Counted from the stretch's first letter, positions 16,796 to 25,922 are shown. The stretch: 35,646 nt of DNA from Gammaproteobacteria bacterium (GCA_026195255.1 JAPHSS010000007.1:1-35646); one strand, 5' to 3'. Notes: a model not told the origin generated them from the letters alone. Numbers and translations are program-made.

Positions 16796-18103
16796 CTAAT
16801 AAACTGCTGGTGCCACATAATCATCTGGCAGTAGCAGGTGCTCAGACACCGATTCACGGCTGGCCATCTGCAAAAGATCACGCCTGGGGATATTAATTTG
16901 TAAAATAAACTGCCCCTGATCATTAATCTGTTCATCTTCTACCGCATTTATACCATATAAGAGTGCTCGCACCCTGCCCTCTGCGGGCGAAAGGCATAAA
17001 GACCCCTGCACCACATCCTGTTTGAAATGATCGGCCAGCACCTGATGAATTAAATCCAGGCCCTTATTCTGGATCGCGGAAACCCAGATGCGTTTGACAT
17101 TACCCTGCTCATCACGGTCAATACGTGGCTCAATTTCCAGACGGTCAATTTTATTCATTATCTGAATCTGCGGTACTTTCATGGCGCCAATTTCTTTTAA
17201 GACGCTTTCCACTGCTTCAATATTATCCATACGCATATCGTCAGAGGCATCGATAATATGAAAAAGTAAGTGCGCTTCTTCGGTTTCCTGCAGGGTTGAG
17301 CGAAATGAATCCACCAGATCATGGGGTAAATGACGTATAAAACCCACTGTATCCGCGAGAATAATTTCACAGCTATTATCAACTTTTAGCTTTCTTAAAG
17401 TCGGGTCTAATGTAGCAAACAGCTGATCCTTCACATAAACATCCGCACTGGTCAGGGCATTAAACAGGGTGGATTTACCCGCGTTGGTATAACCCACAAA
17501 CGCCACGGTAGGCACTTCTGCTTTACGTCTGGCGCTTCGCCCCTGCTCTCGTTGTTTACGCACTTTTTCTAAACGTTTATTTATTTGCCTGATACGCATA
17601 CCGAGTAAACGACGGTCTGTTTCTAGCTGGGTTTCACCCGGACCACGTAATCCAATACCGCCTTTCTGACGCTCAAGGTGGGTCCAGCCCCTTATAAGTC
17701 GAGTTGATAAATGTTTAAGCTGCGCCAGTTCAACCTGCAACTTACCTTCAAAGGTGCGGGCTCGCTGGGAGAAGATATCTAAAATCAAACCGGTTCGATC
17801 TAATACCCTGCATTGAAACAAAGCCTCGAGGTTTCTTTCCTGTGACGGGCTAAGTGAATGATTAAACAACACCAGTTCAATATCATTGGCCTCAACCAGC
17901 TGAGCAATTTCATCAGCTTTACCTCTGCCAATAAAGTATTTGGCATCGGGTATCTTACGGCTGGAAGTAACAATATCACGCACATTAGCACCTGCGGATT
18001 TTGCAAGCTCTTCAAATTCAGTGATGTATTCGCGTTGATTTTCAGCGTTGAGATCAAGGTGAACAAGTATGGCCTGCTCGCCAATACCGGGACGATCGAA
18101 CAA
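16796..18103 (-). CDS. hflX: GTPase HflX (TTG start)
   Basis: HflX (435 residues) binds the large ribosomal subunit and splits stalled or stress-idled ribosomes. The N-terminal HflX domain has YFIGRGKADEI and LFNHSLSPSQERNLE. A Gly-rich region (KGGIGLRGPGETQLETDRR) precedes the GTPase domain, with Walker A GYTNAGKST (G1), DTVGF (G3) and NKID (G4). The start codon is TTG at 18103, preceded by AGAG; the N-terminus FDRPGIGEQAILVHLDL matches the normal HflX start, and no ATG is available nearby. A TTG start suggests low translation initiation. Confidence 0.97.
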   Translation of the reverse strand: MFDRPGIGEQAILVHLDLNAENQREYITEFEELAKSAGANVRDIVTSSRKIPDAKYFIGRGKADEIAQLVEANDIELVLFNHSLSPSQERNLEALFQCRVLDRTGLILDIFSQRARTFEGKLQVELAQLKHLSTRLIRGWTHLERQKGGIGLRGPGETQLETDRRLLGMRIRQINKRLEKVRKQREQGRSARRKAEVPTVAFVGYTNAGKSTLFNALTSADVYVKDQLFATLDPTLRKLKVDNSCEIILADTVGFIRHLPHDLVDSFRSTLQETEEAHLLFHIIDASDDMRMDNIEAVESVLKEIGAMKVPQIQIMNKIDRLEIEPRIDRDEQGNVKRIWVSAIQNKGLDLIHQVLADHFKQDVVQGSLCLSPAEGRVRALLYGINAVEDEQINDQGQFILQINIPRRDLLQMASRESVSEHLLLPDDYVAPAVY

Positions 18104-18201
18104 TGTTAATTCTCTTTTAGAGTAGATAGGATAACTGCATTATACACGTAATGGGAAAACCATATCCCGCATTAATATAAACCCACAGGAGTGACAGCTT
18201 A

Positions 18202-18256
18202 TCCATCGGAATCAATAAGTGGCGGAAGCGAGATGGCAGGGACTGGCCCCGATGGA
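18202..18256. repeat. Small inverted pair in the hflX-hfq gap
   Basis: TCCATCGG at 18202-18209 pairs with CCGATGGA at 18249-18256 across 39 bases. CCCCGATGGAG here (18247-18257) also occurs at 21859-21869 in the right end of the foldback element between amiB and mutL. The two may be related; this copy is shorter and its internal sequence differs. The 235-bp gap otherwise holds only the hfq terminator. Confidence 0.4.
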
Positions 18257-18292
18257 GTGAGTATTTACAGATCGAATATATAAGCTGCAGAC

Positions 18293-18320
18293 ATAAAAAA
18301 GGCTGCCAGAGGCAGCCTCT
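18293..18320 (-). terminator. Intrinsic terminator after hfq
   Basis: GGCTGCC-AGA-GGCAGCC (18301-18317) is preceded on the plus strand by an A-run, so on the minus strand the stem is followed by TTTTTTAT. It ends the upstream hfq transcript 19 bp after the stop codon and separates it from hflX. Confidence 0.85.
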
Positions 18321-18338
18321 TTAGGATAAACAATATAT

Positions 18339-18617
18339 TTATACGTTACCAACACCGCTAGCGTTATCAGCATGGCCATTGTCACGATCATCTTCATGTG
18401 CATTGGCCCAGCGTATTGCTCTGGCCGGTACAATGGTGGAAATGGCATGTTTATATACCATCTGGCTTACCGTGTTTCTTAACATTACGGCAAACTGATC
18501 AAATGATTCCACCTGCCCCTGAAGTTTAATACCGTTAACAAGATAAATTGAAACAGGTACTCGTTCTTTACGTAGCGCGTTAAGGAAGGGTTCTTGTAAT
18601 GATTGCCCTTTTGACAT
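18339..18617 (-). CDS. hfq: RNA chaperone Hfq
   Basis: The 92-residue protein starts at ATG 18617 ([18 protein letters not shown]), with GGGAG seven bases upstream. An in-frame ATG at 18635 has no ribosome-binding site. Sm1 ([20 protein letters not shown]) and Sm2 ([10 protein letters not shown]) motifs are present, with proximal-face QSLQ and the KH of YKHA for RNA binding. A short, His/Asp/Asn-rich C-terminal tail follows. Hfq hexamers pair small RNAs with mRNAs. The miaA-hfq-hflX order is the standard one in gammaproteobacteria. Confidence 0.98.
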   Translation of the reverse strand: MSKGQSLQEPFLNALRKERVPVSIYLVNGIKLQGQVESFDQFAVMLRNTVSQMVYKHAISTIVPARAIRWANAHEDDRDNGHADNASGVGNV

Positions 18618-18736
18618 GGCCTTTCTCCCAGACATTTGTTGTAATTTTATTTACATGCTCTTAACCAAACATGTTTATTTATTATTAGACTCTAACATTG
18701 CGTCTATGATGCATATTTCAAGCCTATAAGAGAAGA

Positions 18737-19702
18737 TCATAGTAAATTTTCTAGTTTTTTCAGTATTTTTAGATAAATGGCCTGATTAATATCAAAAAAG
18801 TTAGCATTTTTCTCTTTACGTAACCAGGTCAATTGACGTTTGGCTAATTGCCGCGTAGCAACGATTGCCTTCTCTGTCATTTCTTCATACGTACTTAAAC
18901 CATCAAGATACTCCCACGCCTGGCGGTAGCCCACACAACGCATAGAGGGCATATCAAGGTTCAAATCACCACGAGCTCTCAATGCTTCGACTTCTTCTAT
19001 AAAGCCAAGTTCCAACATTTGATGAAATCGCTGTGAAATACGTTGTTTTAATAAATCTCTATCTTCAGGAAAAAATGCAATTTTCAATAAATTATAAGGC
19101 AGTGTTTGCGAGCTTTGTAATTGCCAGAATTCAGTTAAGGTTTTTCCACTGATTTCATAAACCTCAAGAGCTCGCTGAATTCGTTGCGGGTCATTCGGGT
19201 GTATACGTTGTGCGGATACCGAGTCTATTTTGGCTAGTCGCTCATGCATTTTCTGCCAACCATAACTTTCAGCATCCGCCTCCAGTTGGGCTCTTATCTC
19301 ATCATCGGCTTTTGGCAATTCAGACAAACCATCCTGCAAGGCTTTGTAGTAAAGCATTGTGCCACCAACTAAAACCGGTGTTTTACCACGACTTAAAGTA
19401 TCTTTGATTTCTTTCAGCGCATCTTCTCTAAAATTAGCAGCCGAATAAGATTCTGCGGGATCGATAATATCAATGAGTTTATGTGGTGCGCGGGCCAGTT
19501 CCTGCGCATCTGGCTTTGCTGTGCCTATATTCATATCACGATATACCAGCGCAGAGTCAACACTGATTAACTCACAACCAAACTGCTCAACACATTCTAT
19601 TGCCAGACTGGTTTTACCCGCCGCAGTTGGGCCCATTATGAAAATAATGACAGGGCTATCGGCCGGCGCATTGCTCGGTGGCTGAATAATTAAATCATTC
19701 AT
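18737..19702 (-). CDS. miaA: tRNA dimethylallyltransferase
   Basis: MiaA (321 residues) adds a dimethylallyl group to N6 of A37 in tRNAs reading U-starting codons. Seen are the P-loop GPTAAGKTS, the [16 protein letters not shown] region with catalytic Asp, [32 protein letters not shown], and [13 protein letters not shown]. The ATG at 19702 has no recognisable ribosome-binding site. The bases upstream belong to the inverted-repeat element that ends seven bases before the start codon, which may affect translation. Confidence 0.97.
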   Translation of the reverse strand: MNDLIIQPPSNAPADSPVIIFIMGPTAAGKTSLAIECVEQFGCELISVDSALVYRDMNIGTAKPDAQELARAPHKLIDIIDPAESYSAANFREDALKEIKDTLSRGKTPVLVGGTMLYYKALQDGLSELPKADDEIRAQLEADAESYGWQKMHERLAKIDSVSAQRIHPNDPQRIQRALEVYEISGKTLTEFWQLQSSQTLPYNLLKIAFFPEDRDLLKQRISQRFHQMLELGFIEEVEALRARGDLNLDMPSMRCVGYRQAWEYLDGLSTYEEMTEKAIVATRQLAKRQLTWLRKEKNANFFDINQAIYLKILKKLENLL

Positions 19703-19709
19703 GAACTAA

Positions 19710-19815
19710 TAGTCATAAGTCTGAAGTCGTAAGTCTGAAGTCAAAATCAAAAAACTTGAGGCGCCTCCGGCGCCATAGCTTTGACTTACGACTTATGACT
19801 TATGACTTACGACTA
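19710..19815. repeat. Heptamer-based long inverted repeat with GGCGCC hairpin core
   Basis: Two 36-bp arms (19710-19745 and 19780-19815) are inverted copies with about six mismatches. Each arm is a run of seven-base units of the form AAGTCNT. The centre holds GGCGCC-TCC-GGCGCC (19760-19774). The element occupies almost the whole 118-bp gap between mutL (stop at 19821) and miaA (ATG at 19702). As RNA it could form a long imperfect hairpin; no T-run follows it, so it is not a classic terminator. Confidence 0.9.
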
Positions 19816-19820
19816 ATGTA

Positions 19821-21638
19821 TCACTGCCCCCGCATAAACCATTTGTCAATTGCATCTAAAGTAAACTCTGTCCAGGTCGGTCTGCCGTGATTACACTGAC
19901 CACTGCGCTCAGTCGTTTCCATATCCCGTAACAAAGCGTTCATTTCCGGAATTGTTAAACTTCGATTGGCTCTTACGGAACCATGGCATGCCATGGTTCC
20001 TAACACCGTATTTATTGCGTTTCGAATACGCTCTGAATTACCATAACTTAACAAATCTGAGAGCACGTCCCTTACTAATGATTCTGCATCCGCTCGTGCC
20101 AGAATAATCGGTATTTGCCTTATTTGAATGCTTTCTGGCCCACTCCGATCAATTTCAAAACCCAGTTCTGTAAAAATCTCAGTTTGATCTTCTGCCAGAC
20201 TGGCCTCTTTTTCACTCAAACTCATACCTATGGGCACCAGTAAAGGTTGAGAGGCTAAATTACCCTGCTGCATATCCTGCTTCATGCGCTCATAGGTAAT
20301 CCGCTCATGTGCCGCATGCATATCAACAACCACCAGGCCACTGGCGGTTTGCGATAAAATATAAATTCCATGTAACTGGGCAATCGCAAAACCCAGTGGC
20401 GGAATTTCCTGTGACTGCTCTGTGTTTTGTAAGGAATCGTTAACAGGCAAACCACGAGATAAATTTGCATAGGCTTTTATCTGCTCATTCACTTCAAGCG
20501 CCATTCCACTTTGTCGCGTCGGCCCGCCATAATTTGAAATACCAGACATTGAGGTCTGCTGCGGCGGCAATGATGAAGAAAGCGGACTATTTAAAACCGA
20601 ACCTGCAGCTGTAATCTCACTACTGTGCTGGGTCTCTGGCCTAACATCTGCAAGGGCCTTATGAATGCCCCTAAATAAAAAGTCATGTACTAAACGGCCT
20701 TCACGAAATCGAACTTCATGTTTGGTTGGGTGCGCATTTACATCCACCATAGCCGGGTCGAGCTCCAGAAACAAAACATAAGCCGGGTGTCGCCCGTGAT
20801 ATAAAACATCCTGATACGCCTGTCGTACAGCATGGGTCACTAATTTATCGCGAATGGTTCTATCATTAACAAAAAAATACTGCATATCTGCTGTGGATCT
20901 TGAAAAGCTGGGTAAAGCAATCCAGCCATGCAGCTTTAAATTAGCTGCTTCAAAACACATATATTGTGATTGTTCAATAAACGCTTTACCACAAACTTCA
21001 GCAATACGTTGTTCCATTGATTTTTGATCATGTGCAGCTCGCCAGTGCTTTATTGCTCTCTGGTTATGGTTCAGCGTCACATCAACATTAAAATGACTCA
21101 AAGCGATACGTTTAACCACATCTTCCAGATGATTAAACTCGGTTTTTTCAGTCCGTAAAAACTTGCGTCTTGCGGGCACATTATAAAATAAATCTCGCAC
21201 TTCTATGGTTGTGCCAAAACTGTGAGCCGCGGGTATTACTTCTGCACTCTGTTCATCCTGACCCTGAACTTTAAAACCTTCCGCTTCTTTCTGGCGAGAG
21301 ACAATACTCATGCGACTAATTGAGGCGATACTGGGTAAAGCCTCTCCACGAAATCCCAGGCTTTTTACATGCTCCAGGTCATCAAGATTTCGTATTTTAC
21401 TGGTTGCATGACGAGATAAAGCAAGAGCCAGGTCTTCTTTATGAATTCCCTGGCCATTATCACGTATGCGAATTAACTTGGCGCCACCCTGTTCAATATC
21501 TATTTCAATTTTTGTAGAAGACGCATCGAGACTATTCTCTAATAACTCTTTAACCACGGACGCCGGGCGCTCAACCACTTCACCAGCAGCAATCTGGTTA
21601 ATCAGTTGATTAGGCATTTGTTCAATACGATTTGACAT
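19821..21638 (-). CDS. mutL: DNA mismatch repair protein MutL, endonuclease-type
   Basis: The 605-residue MutL has an N-terminal GHKL ATPase (ELLENSLDAS, DNGQGI, GFRGEALPSI, and FVNDRTIRDK in the transducer). A Ser/Gln-rich linker (about 335-410) leads to a C-terminal dimerisation domain. The C-terminal domain carries D439-M-H-A-x2-E445-x4-E450, matching the metal-binding endonuclease pattern DQHA(x)2E(x)4E, plus ACHGSVR (550-556) and CNHGRP (582-587). E. coli MutL lacks these and relies on MutH; Pseudomonas-type MutL has them and nicks DNA itself. The gene lies in the usual amiB-mutL-miaA order, with a foldback element upstream. Confidence 0.97.
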   Translation of the reverse strand: MSNRIEQMPNQLINQIAAGEVVERPASVVKELLENSLDASSTKIEIDIEQGGAKLIRIRDNGQGIHKEDLALALSRHATSKIRNLDDLEHVKSLGFRGEALPSIASISRMSIVSRQKEAEGFKVQGQDEQSAEVIPAAHSFGTTIEVRDLFYNVPARRKFLRTEKTEFNHLEDVVKRIALSHFNVDVTLNHNQRAIKHWRAAHDQKSMEQRIAEVCGKAFIEQSQYMCFEAANLKLHGWIALPSFSRSTADMQYFFVNDRTIRDKLVTHAVRQAYQDVLYHGRHPAYVLFLELDPAMVDVNAHPTKHEVRFREGRLVHDFLFRGIHKALADVRPETQHSSEITAAGSVLNSPLSSSLPPQQTSMSGISNYGGPTRQSGMALEVNEQIKAYANLSRGLPVNDSLQNTEQSQEIPPLGFAIAQLHGIYILSQTASGLVVVDMHAAHERITYERMKQDMQQGNLASQPLLVPIGMSLSEKEASLAEDQTEIFTELGFEIDRSGPESIQIRQIPIILARADAESLVRDVLSDLLSYGNSERIRNAINTVLGTMACHGSVRANRSLTIPEMNALLRDMETTERSGQCNHGRPTWTEFTLDAIDKWFMRGQ

Positions 21639-21713
21639 TAAAATGTTATCTGAAAGAAAAAAAAGAGTTTAACAAGATTTCCATGGAAGACAAAGACAGA
21701 CTATGTCATGGAA

Positions 21714-21873
21714 CGTATCCATTGGGGAAAGACCGCCGCTGTTTGGCGCTCTGTCCCCTGTTGTGATGCCATCAAGAGTTTTACGGAGTCGGCTCCTTAC
21801 ACTGTCAGCTCCTGGTGGTATGGATTAAGGGGACGGAGCGCCAAACAACGGCGGTCCATCCCCGATGGAGATG
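21714..21873. repeat. 160-bp foldback (MITE-like) element between amiB and mutL
   Basis: GACCGCCGCTGTTTGGCGCT at 21731-21750, continuing to 21759, is an inverted copy of 21828-21856 with two mismatches over 29 bp. The pairing continues outward, with more mismatches, to about 21714 and 21873 (TCCATTGGGG against CCCCGATGGA) and inward almost to the centre. There GGAG-TCGG-CTCC forms the loop stem. The whole sequence folds into a single hairpin. No transposase is encoded. Target-site duplication was not evident by eye. Confidence 0.8.
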
Positions 21874-21922
21874 TGCCTGAACAGGGTAATGAACAATCTT
21901 TGTTTGATTTATTAAGCGAAGC

Positions 21923-23251
21923 TTAACTAACAGGAATATAAAGCTTTTTACCAACCCGTAGGTTATCACTACGCAGCGAGTTACGCGTGCGCAGATGTGA
22001 TACCGGCAAGCTATACTTGTCACTGATTTGCGCCAGGGTATCACCCTTTTTAATTGTGTAATGCTCCTGTGCTTCAGATAACCAGGTGCCAGGTGGCGCT
22101 TTACGAGAGAAATAATCATTTACGCCACGTAATATTGCCATTGCCAGTTTATTCTGGTGAGCACTACTGCGTAACTTACGCTCTTCTTTCGGATTTGAAA
22201 TAAAAGCTGTTTCCAGCAAAATAGCGGGAATATTGGGTGCTTTTAACACAGCAAAACCAGCCTGTTGCACTTTCTTTTTATGCACTCGTCCAACACGCCC
22301 TAACTCTTTTAGTACCTCATCACCTATATCAAGGCTCGATTCAATCGTGCCGGTTAGTGATAAGTCTAGCAGTACCTGTCTTACCATTTGATCTTTATGA
22401 TTCAGATCTACATCACCAAATAACAGGTCTACTTTATTTTCTTTCTCAGCCAGTAAACGTGCTGATTCAGAGGTTGCACCACTTACGGATAGAGCATACA
22501 CCGACGCACCTCGTGCACGAGCATCAGGGAAAGAGTCAGCATGAACAGAAATCATTAAATCCGCGTCTAGTTCATGGGCGCGCTTTATGCGCTCACGTAA
22601 ACGCATAAAGCGGTCTGAACGGCGAATTAACTCGCCTCTCATGCCTTTTGTTCCATCAATCGCTTTTTTCAGACGTTTAGCAATCTGTAATGTAACAATT
22701 TTTTCATGTGTACCTAATCGACCGGTTGCACCGGGATCATTACCACCATGCCCGGCATCAATCGCTACCACGACATCTCTTAAATTCTGTTTTTTAACAA
22801 CTTCTTTTTTTCTACTACCCGCAGGCTCCTTAACATCAATTACCAGACGGTAACCATTATTACCCTTAGGTTCTAATAGAAAACTATTCGGAGTCGTACG
22901 TGATTTTAAATCGAGAACAATACGTAAATCATGCATCTTACGCACGCCTGTGCGTATGCCTTTAAGTTGAGGGCTATGTAGCTCCTCCAGGTCACCCGCA
23001 TTCATTAAACGGGTTTGCTTTAAATCGATAACCAGCCTTTCTGGTTTATGCATACTAAACAGGGAGTATTCAACTGAATCATCAAGATCAAACACCAAAC
23101 GTGTTTTGTCAGGTTCGCGAGACATACGAATATTTTCAACTTGTGTGTATGAACTGGCGGCTTTTGTTAAAATCGGCACGGCAGCGAGTGAGCCTATGCC
23201 AGCAAGCTGACTGGTTAGCTGTGATAAAAATTTACGACGCTGTTTTTCCAT
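21923..23251 (-). CDS. amiB: N-acetylmuramoyl-L-alanine amidase (AMIN, Amidase_3, LysM), Tat signal
   Basis: The 442-residue protein starts at ATG 23251, behind GAGG; an in-frame ATG at 23290 lacks a ribosome-binding site. MEKQRRKFLSQL is a twin-arginine signal with a hydrophobic stretch to about residue 31. An AMIN domain (about 38-140) targets septal peptidoglycan. The zinc amidase domain (about 165-385) shows VAIDAGHGGNDPGATG, ISVHADSF and ILLETAFISNP. A C-terminal LysM (YTIKKGDTLAQISDKYSLP) binds glycan. It splits peptidoglycan at cell separation. The position between tsaE and mutL is that of AmiB. The Tat signal is more typical of AmiA/AmiC, so the paralogue name follows gene order. Confidence 0.94.
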   Translation of the reverse strand: MEKQRRKFLSQLTSQLAGIGSLAAVPILTKAASSYTQVENIRMSREPDKTRLVFDLDDSVEYSLFSMHKPERLVIDLKQTRLMNAGDLEELHSPQLKGIRTGVRKMHDLRIVLDLKSRTTPNSFLLEPKGNNGYRLVIDVKEPAGSRKKEVVKKQNLRDVVVAIDAGHGGNDPGATGRLGTHEKIVTLQIAKRLKKAIDGTKGMRGELIRRSDRFMRLRERIKRAHELDADLMISVHADSFPDARARGASVYALSVSGATSESARLLAEKENKVDLLFGDVDLNHKDQMVRQVLLDLSLTGTIESSLDIGDEVLKELGRVGRVHKKKVQQAGFAVLKAPNIPAILLETAFISNPKEERKLRSSAHQNKLAMAILRGVNDYFSRKAPPGTWLSEAQEHYTIKKGDTLAQISDKYSLPVSHLRTRNSLRSDNLRVGKKLYIPVS

Positions 23252-23426
23252 CTCGCACCTCAAAACATCTGAGTTAACTAATTTTTTCATTTACAGTGAA
23301 GGCGTTACAAAACGCACAAACCTGCATAAGTTATTTACTACTTATACACAGTGTGGCAAATTTCCTGAGAATTGCAAGTATGAATTTAAATTTTTATCAA
23401 TAATTTTAATAAGATAGGAGATACTT

Positions 23427-23909
23427 CTAAACCAATTGATTAGATAGATTATCGAGAATAATCAAGCCTTTATCCGTATTTGCGCTAATCACACACCTGC
23501 GCCCCTGAACACCTGCTTTATTTTGATAACTGAGCTGACACAGTAAATCTGCAGCGGGCAGGAAACCTTGCGCTTTATCTGGCCATTCGATTAGACAGAT
23601 AGAATGCTGATCAAAGTAATCTCGCCCTCCTGCATATTCAAGCTCGTCAGGTGTCCCTAATCGATATAGATCAAAATGATAAATCTGTTGTTTATCAATA
23701 ATATAAGGCTCAACAAGGGTATAAGTTGGGCTTTTAACATTTCCCTGAAACCCAAGAGCCTGAAGAAAACCTCTAACTAATGTTGTTTTTCCTGTTCCCA
23801 GCTCACCGTCTAGAAAAATGACCGTGCCGGGCTGTGTATTCACGGCTATTGCGGCCGCTAGCCGAAGCTGTGCTTCTTCATTTTTTAGAAAAACTGAATA
23901 ACTACTCAT
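23427..23909 (-). CDS. tsaE: tRNA threonylcarbamoyladenosine biosynthesis ATPase TsaE
   Basis: The 160-residue P-loop ATPase has Walker A GELGTGKTTLVRGFL, then KSPTYTLVEPY, YHFDLYRLGTPDELE and the IEWPDKA motif. It works with TsaB and TsaD in making the t6A modification at A37 of ANN-decoding tRNAs. It is full length and overlaps the end of nnr by 8 bp, so the two are coupled. A gap of 175 bp without a gene (23252-23426) separates it from amiB; no clear signal was recognised there. Confidence 0.97.
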   Translation of the reverse strand: MSSYSVFLKNEEAQLRLAAAIAVNTQPGTVIFLDGELGTGKTTLVRGFLQALGFQGNVKSPTYTLVEPYIIDKQQIYHFDLYRLGTPDELEYAGGRDYFDQHSICLIEWPDKAQGFLPAADLLCQLSYQNKAGVQGRRCVISANTDKGLIILDNLSNQLV

Positions 23910-25410
23910 CGGTATTCATCAATTGTCGAATAAACTCGAATAAATCACTCGCCAGTAAACCGGTTTCTCCTTTGGCAGCCGCCATATCACCAGCCATACT
24001 ATGAATACAAACCGCTAAACTTGTCGCTAAGCCTAAACTATAACCCTGACCAACAAGCCCCCCCAGAATGCCACTTAGTACATCACCCATACCCGCAGAA
24101 GCCATTCCCGGGTTGCCATAGGGGCACAGCTGTATCAACTGATCTGGTGACTGAATTAAACTGCCCGCACCTTTTAAAACAATATGACCGCCATATAATA
24201 AATGCAGCATTTCAATACTGGTGAACCGAGAATCCTGAATGGTAGAAGCATTAATAAGCTCTTCTCCATCAGCGCCATTATCAAGCAGTGCCGCAGCCTC
24301 ACCTGCGTGGGGTGTTAAAATCCAGTCATTACGAGGGCCATTCTCTTTACTCAGCAAACGTAATGCACCCGCATCGACTACTTTGGGTGCAGAACACGCC
24401 AGTGCCGAAGCCAGTAAATTTTGTGACCAGTCACTATTAGTCAAACCTGGCCCGACCACCACTGCAGATGCTTTTGATAGAAAATCAGCAGACAAGTGCC
24501 CGTCTTCACTTGGGTTTAACATTATCTCAGGGCGCCCTGCGAGTAGTATTGGTGTATGTTCTTTATGACTAACAACCGTCACTAGACCGGCGCCTGACCT
24601 AAGTGCAGCTTCCGCAGCCAGACGTATGGCTCCAGGCATGCCTTTATCTCCACCTAAAATAAAAACATGCCCTAGCTGGTGTTTATGCGCGCTTGATTTT
24701 CGAGGTTTCAACTGTCGTTTTAAATATTCCCAGTCGAGTAGAGTTGCCTGTTCTGCTTGCCTGTTATAAACCCCTGACGGCAAAGACAAGTTATCAAATA
24801 AAAGCTTACCAACACAATCAACCCCGTGATGTGTAAATAAACCTTTCTTAAGTCCAATAAAAGTTATTGTTGAGCTTGCCTTTATAACATGCCCTGCAAT
24901 GGATCCTGTATCTGCATATAAACCGGATGGTATATCCACAGATATAACAGGTTTGTTGCTGTTGTTAATGGCCTCAATCACCTCAGCCCACTCACCTTCA
25001 ACCTGACGTTGCAGCCCTGTACCAAGTAAAGCATCAATAACAACATCTGATTTATTTAATAACTCGGTAGAAAAATGAGCCAGTTGATGCCCCAATGAGT
25101 GCCAGTCAAACCAGGCAAGTTTTGCATCTCCTGTTAACTTATCCGTATCAATCAGACTTATTACTTTGACCCTTAATCCGGCACGATGAGCGAGTTTTGC
25201 AACAACATAACCGTCGCCTGCATTATTACCAGCTCCACAACATACGAGTATTGAACCCGCCAGAGGGTAGGTATTTTGAAAATGATCAAATGTCGCTTTA
25301 CCGGCACGTTTCATTAACTCATAACCGGGAATTTTGAATTCATTTATAGCAATGTTATCAAGATTACGAGTCGCTTCTGCACTATATAATTTTATTGGTT
25401 CTGGATTCAT
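23902..25410 (-). CDS. nnr: Bifunctional NAD(P)H-hydrate epimerase / ADP-dependent dehydratase
   Basis: The 502-residue repair enzyme rescues NAD(P)H damaged by hydration. The N-terminal YjeF domain (about 1-215) is the epimerase, with CCGAGNNAGDGYVVA, DALLGTGLQRQV and VDIPSGLYADTG. The C-terminal ribokinase-like domain (about 225-500) is the dehydratase, with GHVFILGGDKGMPGA, TPHAGEAA and GNPGMASAGMGDVLSG. Both halves look intact. It opens the nnr-tsaE-amiB-mutL run; the E. coli neighbour queG is not present upstream. Confidence 0.97.
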   Translation of the reverse strand: MNPEPIKLYSAEATRNLDNIAINEFKIPGYELMKRAGKATFDHFQNTYPLAGSILVCCGAGNNAGDGYVVAKLAHRAGLRVKVISLIDTDKLTGDAKLAWFDWHSLGHQLAHFSTELLNKSDVVIDALLGTGLQRQVEGEWAEVIEAINNSNKPVISVDIPSGLYADTGSIAGHVIKASSTITFIGLKKGLFTHHGVDCVGKLLFDNLSLPSGVYNRQAEQATLLDWEYLKRQLKPRKSSAHKHQLGHVFILGGDKGMPGAIRLAAEAALRSGAGLVTVVSHKEHTPILLAGRPEIMLNPSEDGHLSADFLSKASAVVVGPGLTNSDWSQNLLASALACSAPKVVDAGALRLLSKENGPRNDWILTPHAGEAAALLDNGADGEELINASTIQDSRFTSIEMLHLLYGGHIVLKGAGSLIQSPDQLIQLCPYGNPGMASAGMGDVLSGILGGLVGQGYSLGLATSLAVCIHSMAGDMAAAKGETGLLASDLFEFIRQLMNTDE

Positions 25411-25466
25411 TTCATTATGATGCTTAATTTAGACATTAAAATCAATTATTAGTATTGCTACTCGAT

Positions 25467-25922
25467 TTATAAAATAAAGTTCTTAAATGAAAGATCGAGC
25501 TCCATCGCTAAATCAGTTTTACCTTTAGCGAGTAACAGTTCAATTGCACATTCTGCTGTACATAAACCACCTACAAGCTGATTTCGTCTTAAGGTATATT
25601 TTGACTGGCTATCAGATAATAATTCTATTTTTGGCAGTTTTTGTAAGTAAGGGCTTCGATTATAAATTTTACGCGCTTCCTGCCAGGTGCTATCAATTAA
25701 TATAAAATTTTCAAATTCATAATGCGCCACGCTATTATCTTTTTCTTCAGATGGGTATACAAGTGCAGTATTGCCAGACTCTATTAACCGCAATAATTTT
25801 TTATCTGGATGTGTTCGTTGCCAGATGATTGTAAGCGTTTGAGGAATAGACTGTTGAACTAACTGACCTGTATTGGTCTTTTTTGAAACTTCCCGAGAAT
25901 GGGTTAATAAAATAATTTGCAT
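25467..25922 (-). CDS. DTW-domain protein, probable tRNA aminocarboxypropyltransferase
   Basis: The 151-residue protein matches the DTW-domain family (TapT/YfiP type), which transfers the aminocarboxypropyl group of S-adenosylmethionine to tRNA uridine to make acp3U. Seen are LLTHSREVSKKTNTGQL at the start, LVYPSE, the signature IDSTWQEARKIYNRSPYL (DxTWxxA) and, near the end, YTLRRNQ, GGLCTAECAIELL. It lacks the N-terminal Cys-rich zinc segment seen in many members, so it is a short form. It lies 56 bp upstream of nnr and just downstream of the cyclase gene. The family call is good; the exact substrate is inferred. Confidence 0.85.
   Translation of the reverse strand: MQIILLTHSREVSKKTNTGQLVQQSIPQTLTIIWQRTHPDKKLLRLIESGNTALVYPSEEKDNSVAHYEFENFILIDSTWQEARKIYNRSPYLQKLPKIELLSDSQSKYTLRRNQLVGGLCTAECAIELLLAKGKTDLAMELDLSFKNFIL

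Noticed and set aside
16506-16799. Plus-strand 97-residue proline-rich reading frame
   Set aside because: It is antisense to the Gly/Asn-rich start of hflK, whose GGN codons read as proline codons on the other strand; no ribosome-binding site or family match.
21708-22119. Small reading frames across the foldback element
   Set aside because: They arise from the inverted repeat itself and from the antisense of the amiB end, and have no homology that can be recognised.
22237-22853. Plus-strand reading frames of 123 and 88 residues
   Set aside because: Both lie fully antisense to the zinc amidase gene and show no recognisable domain.
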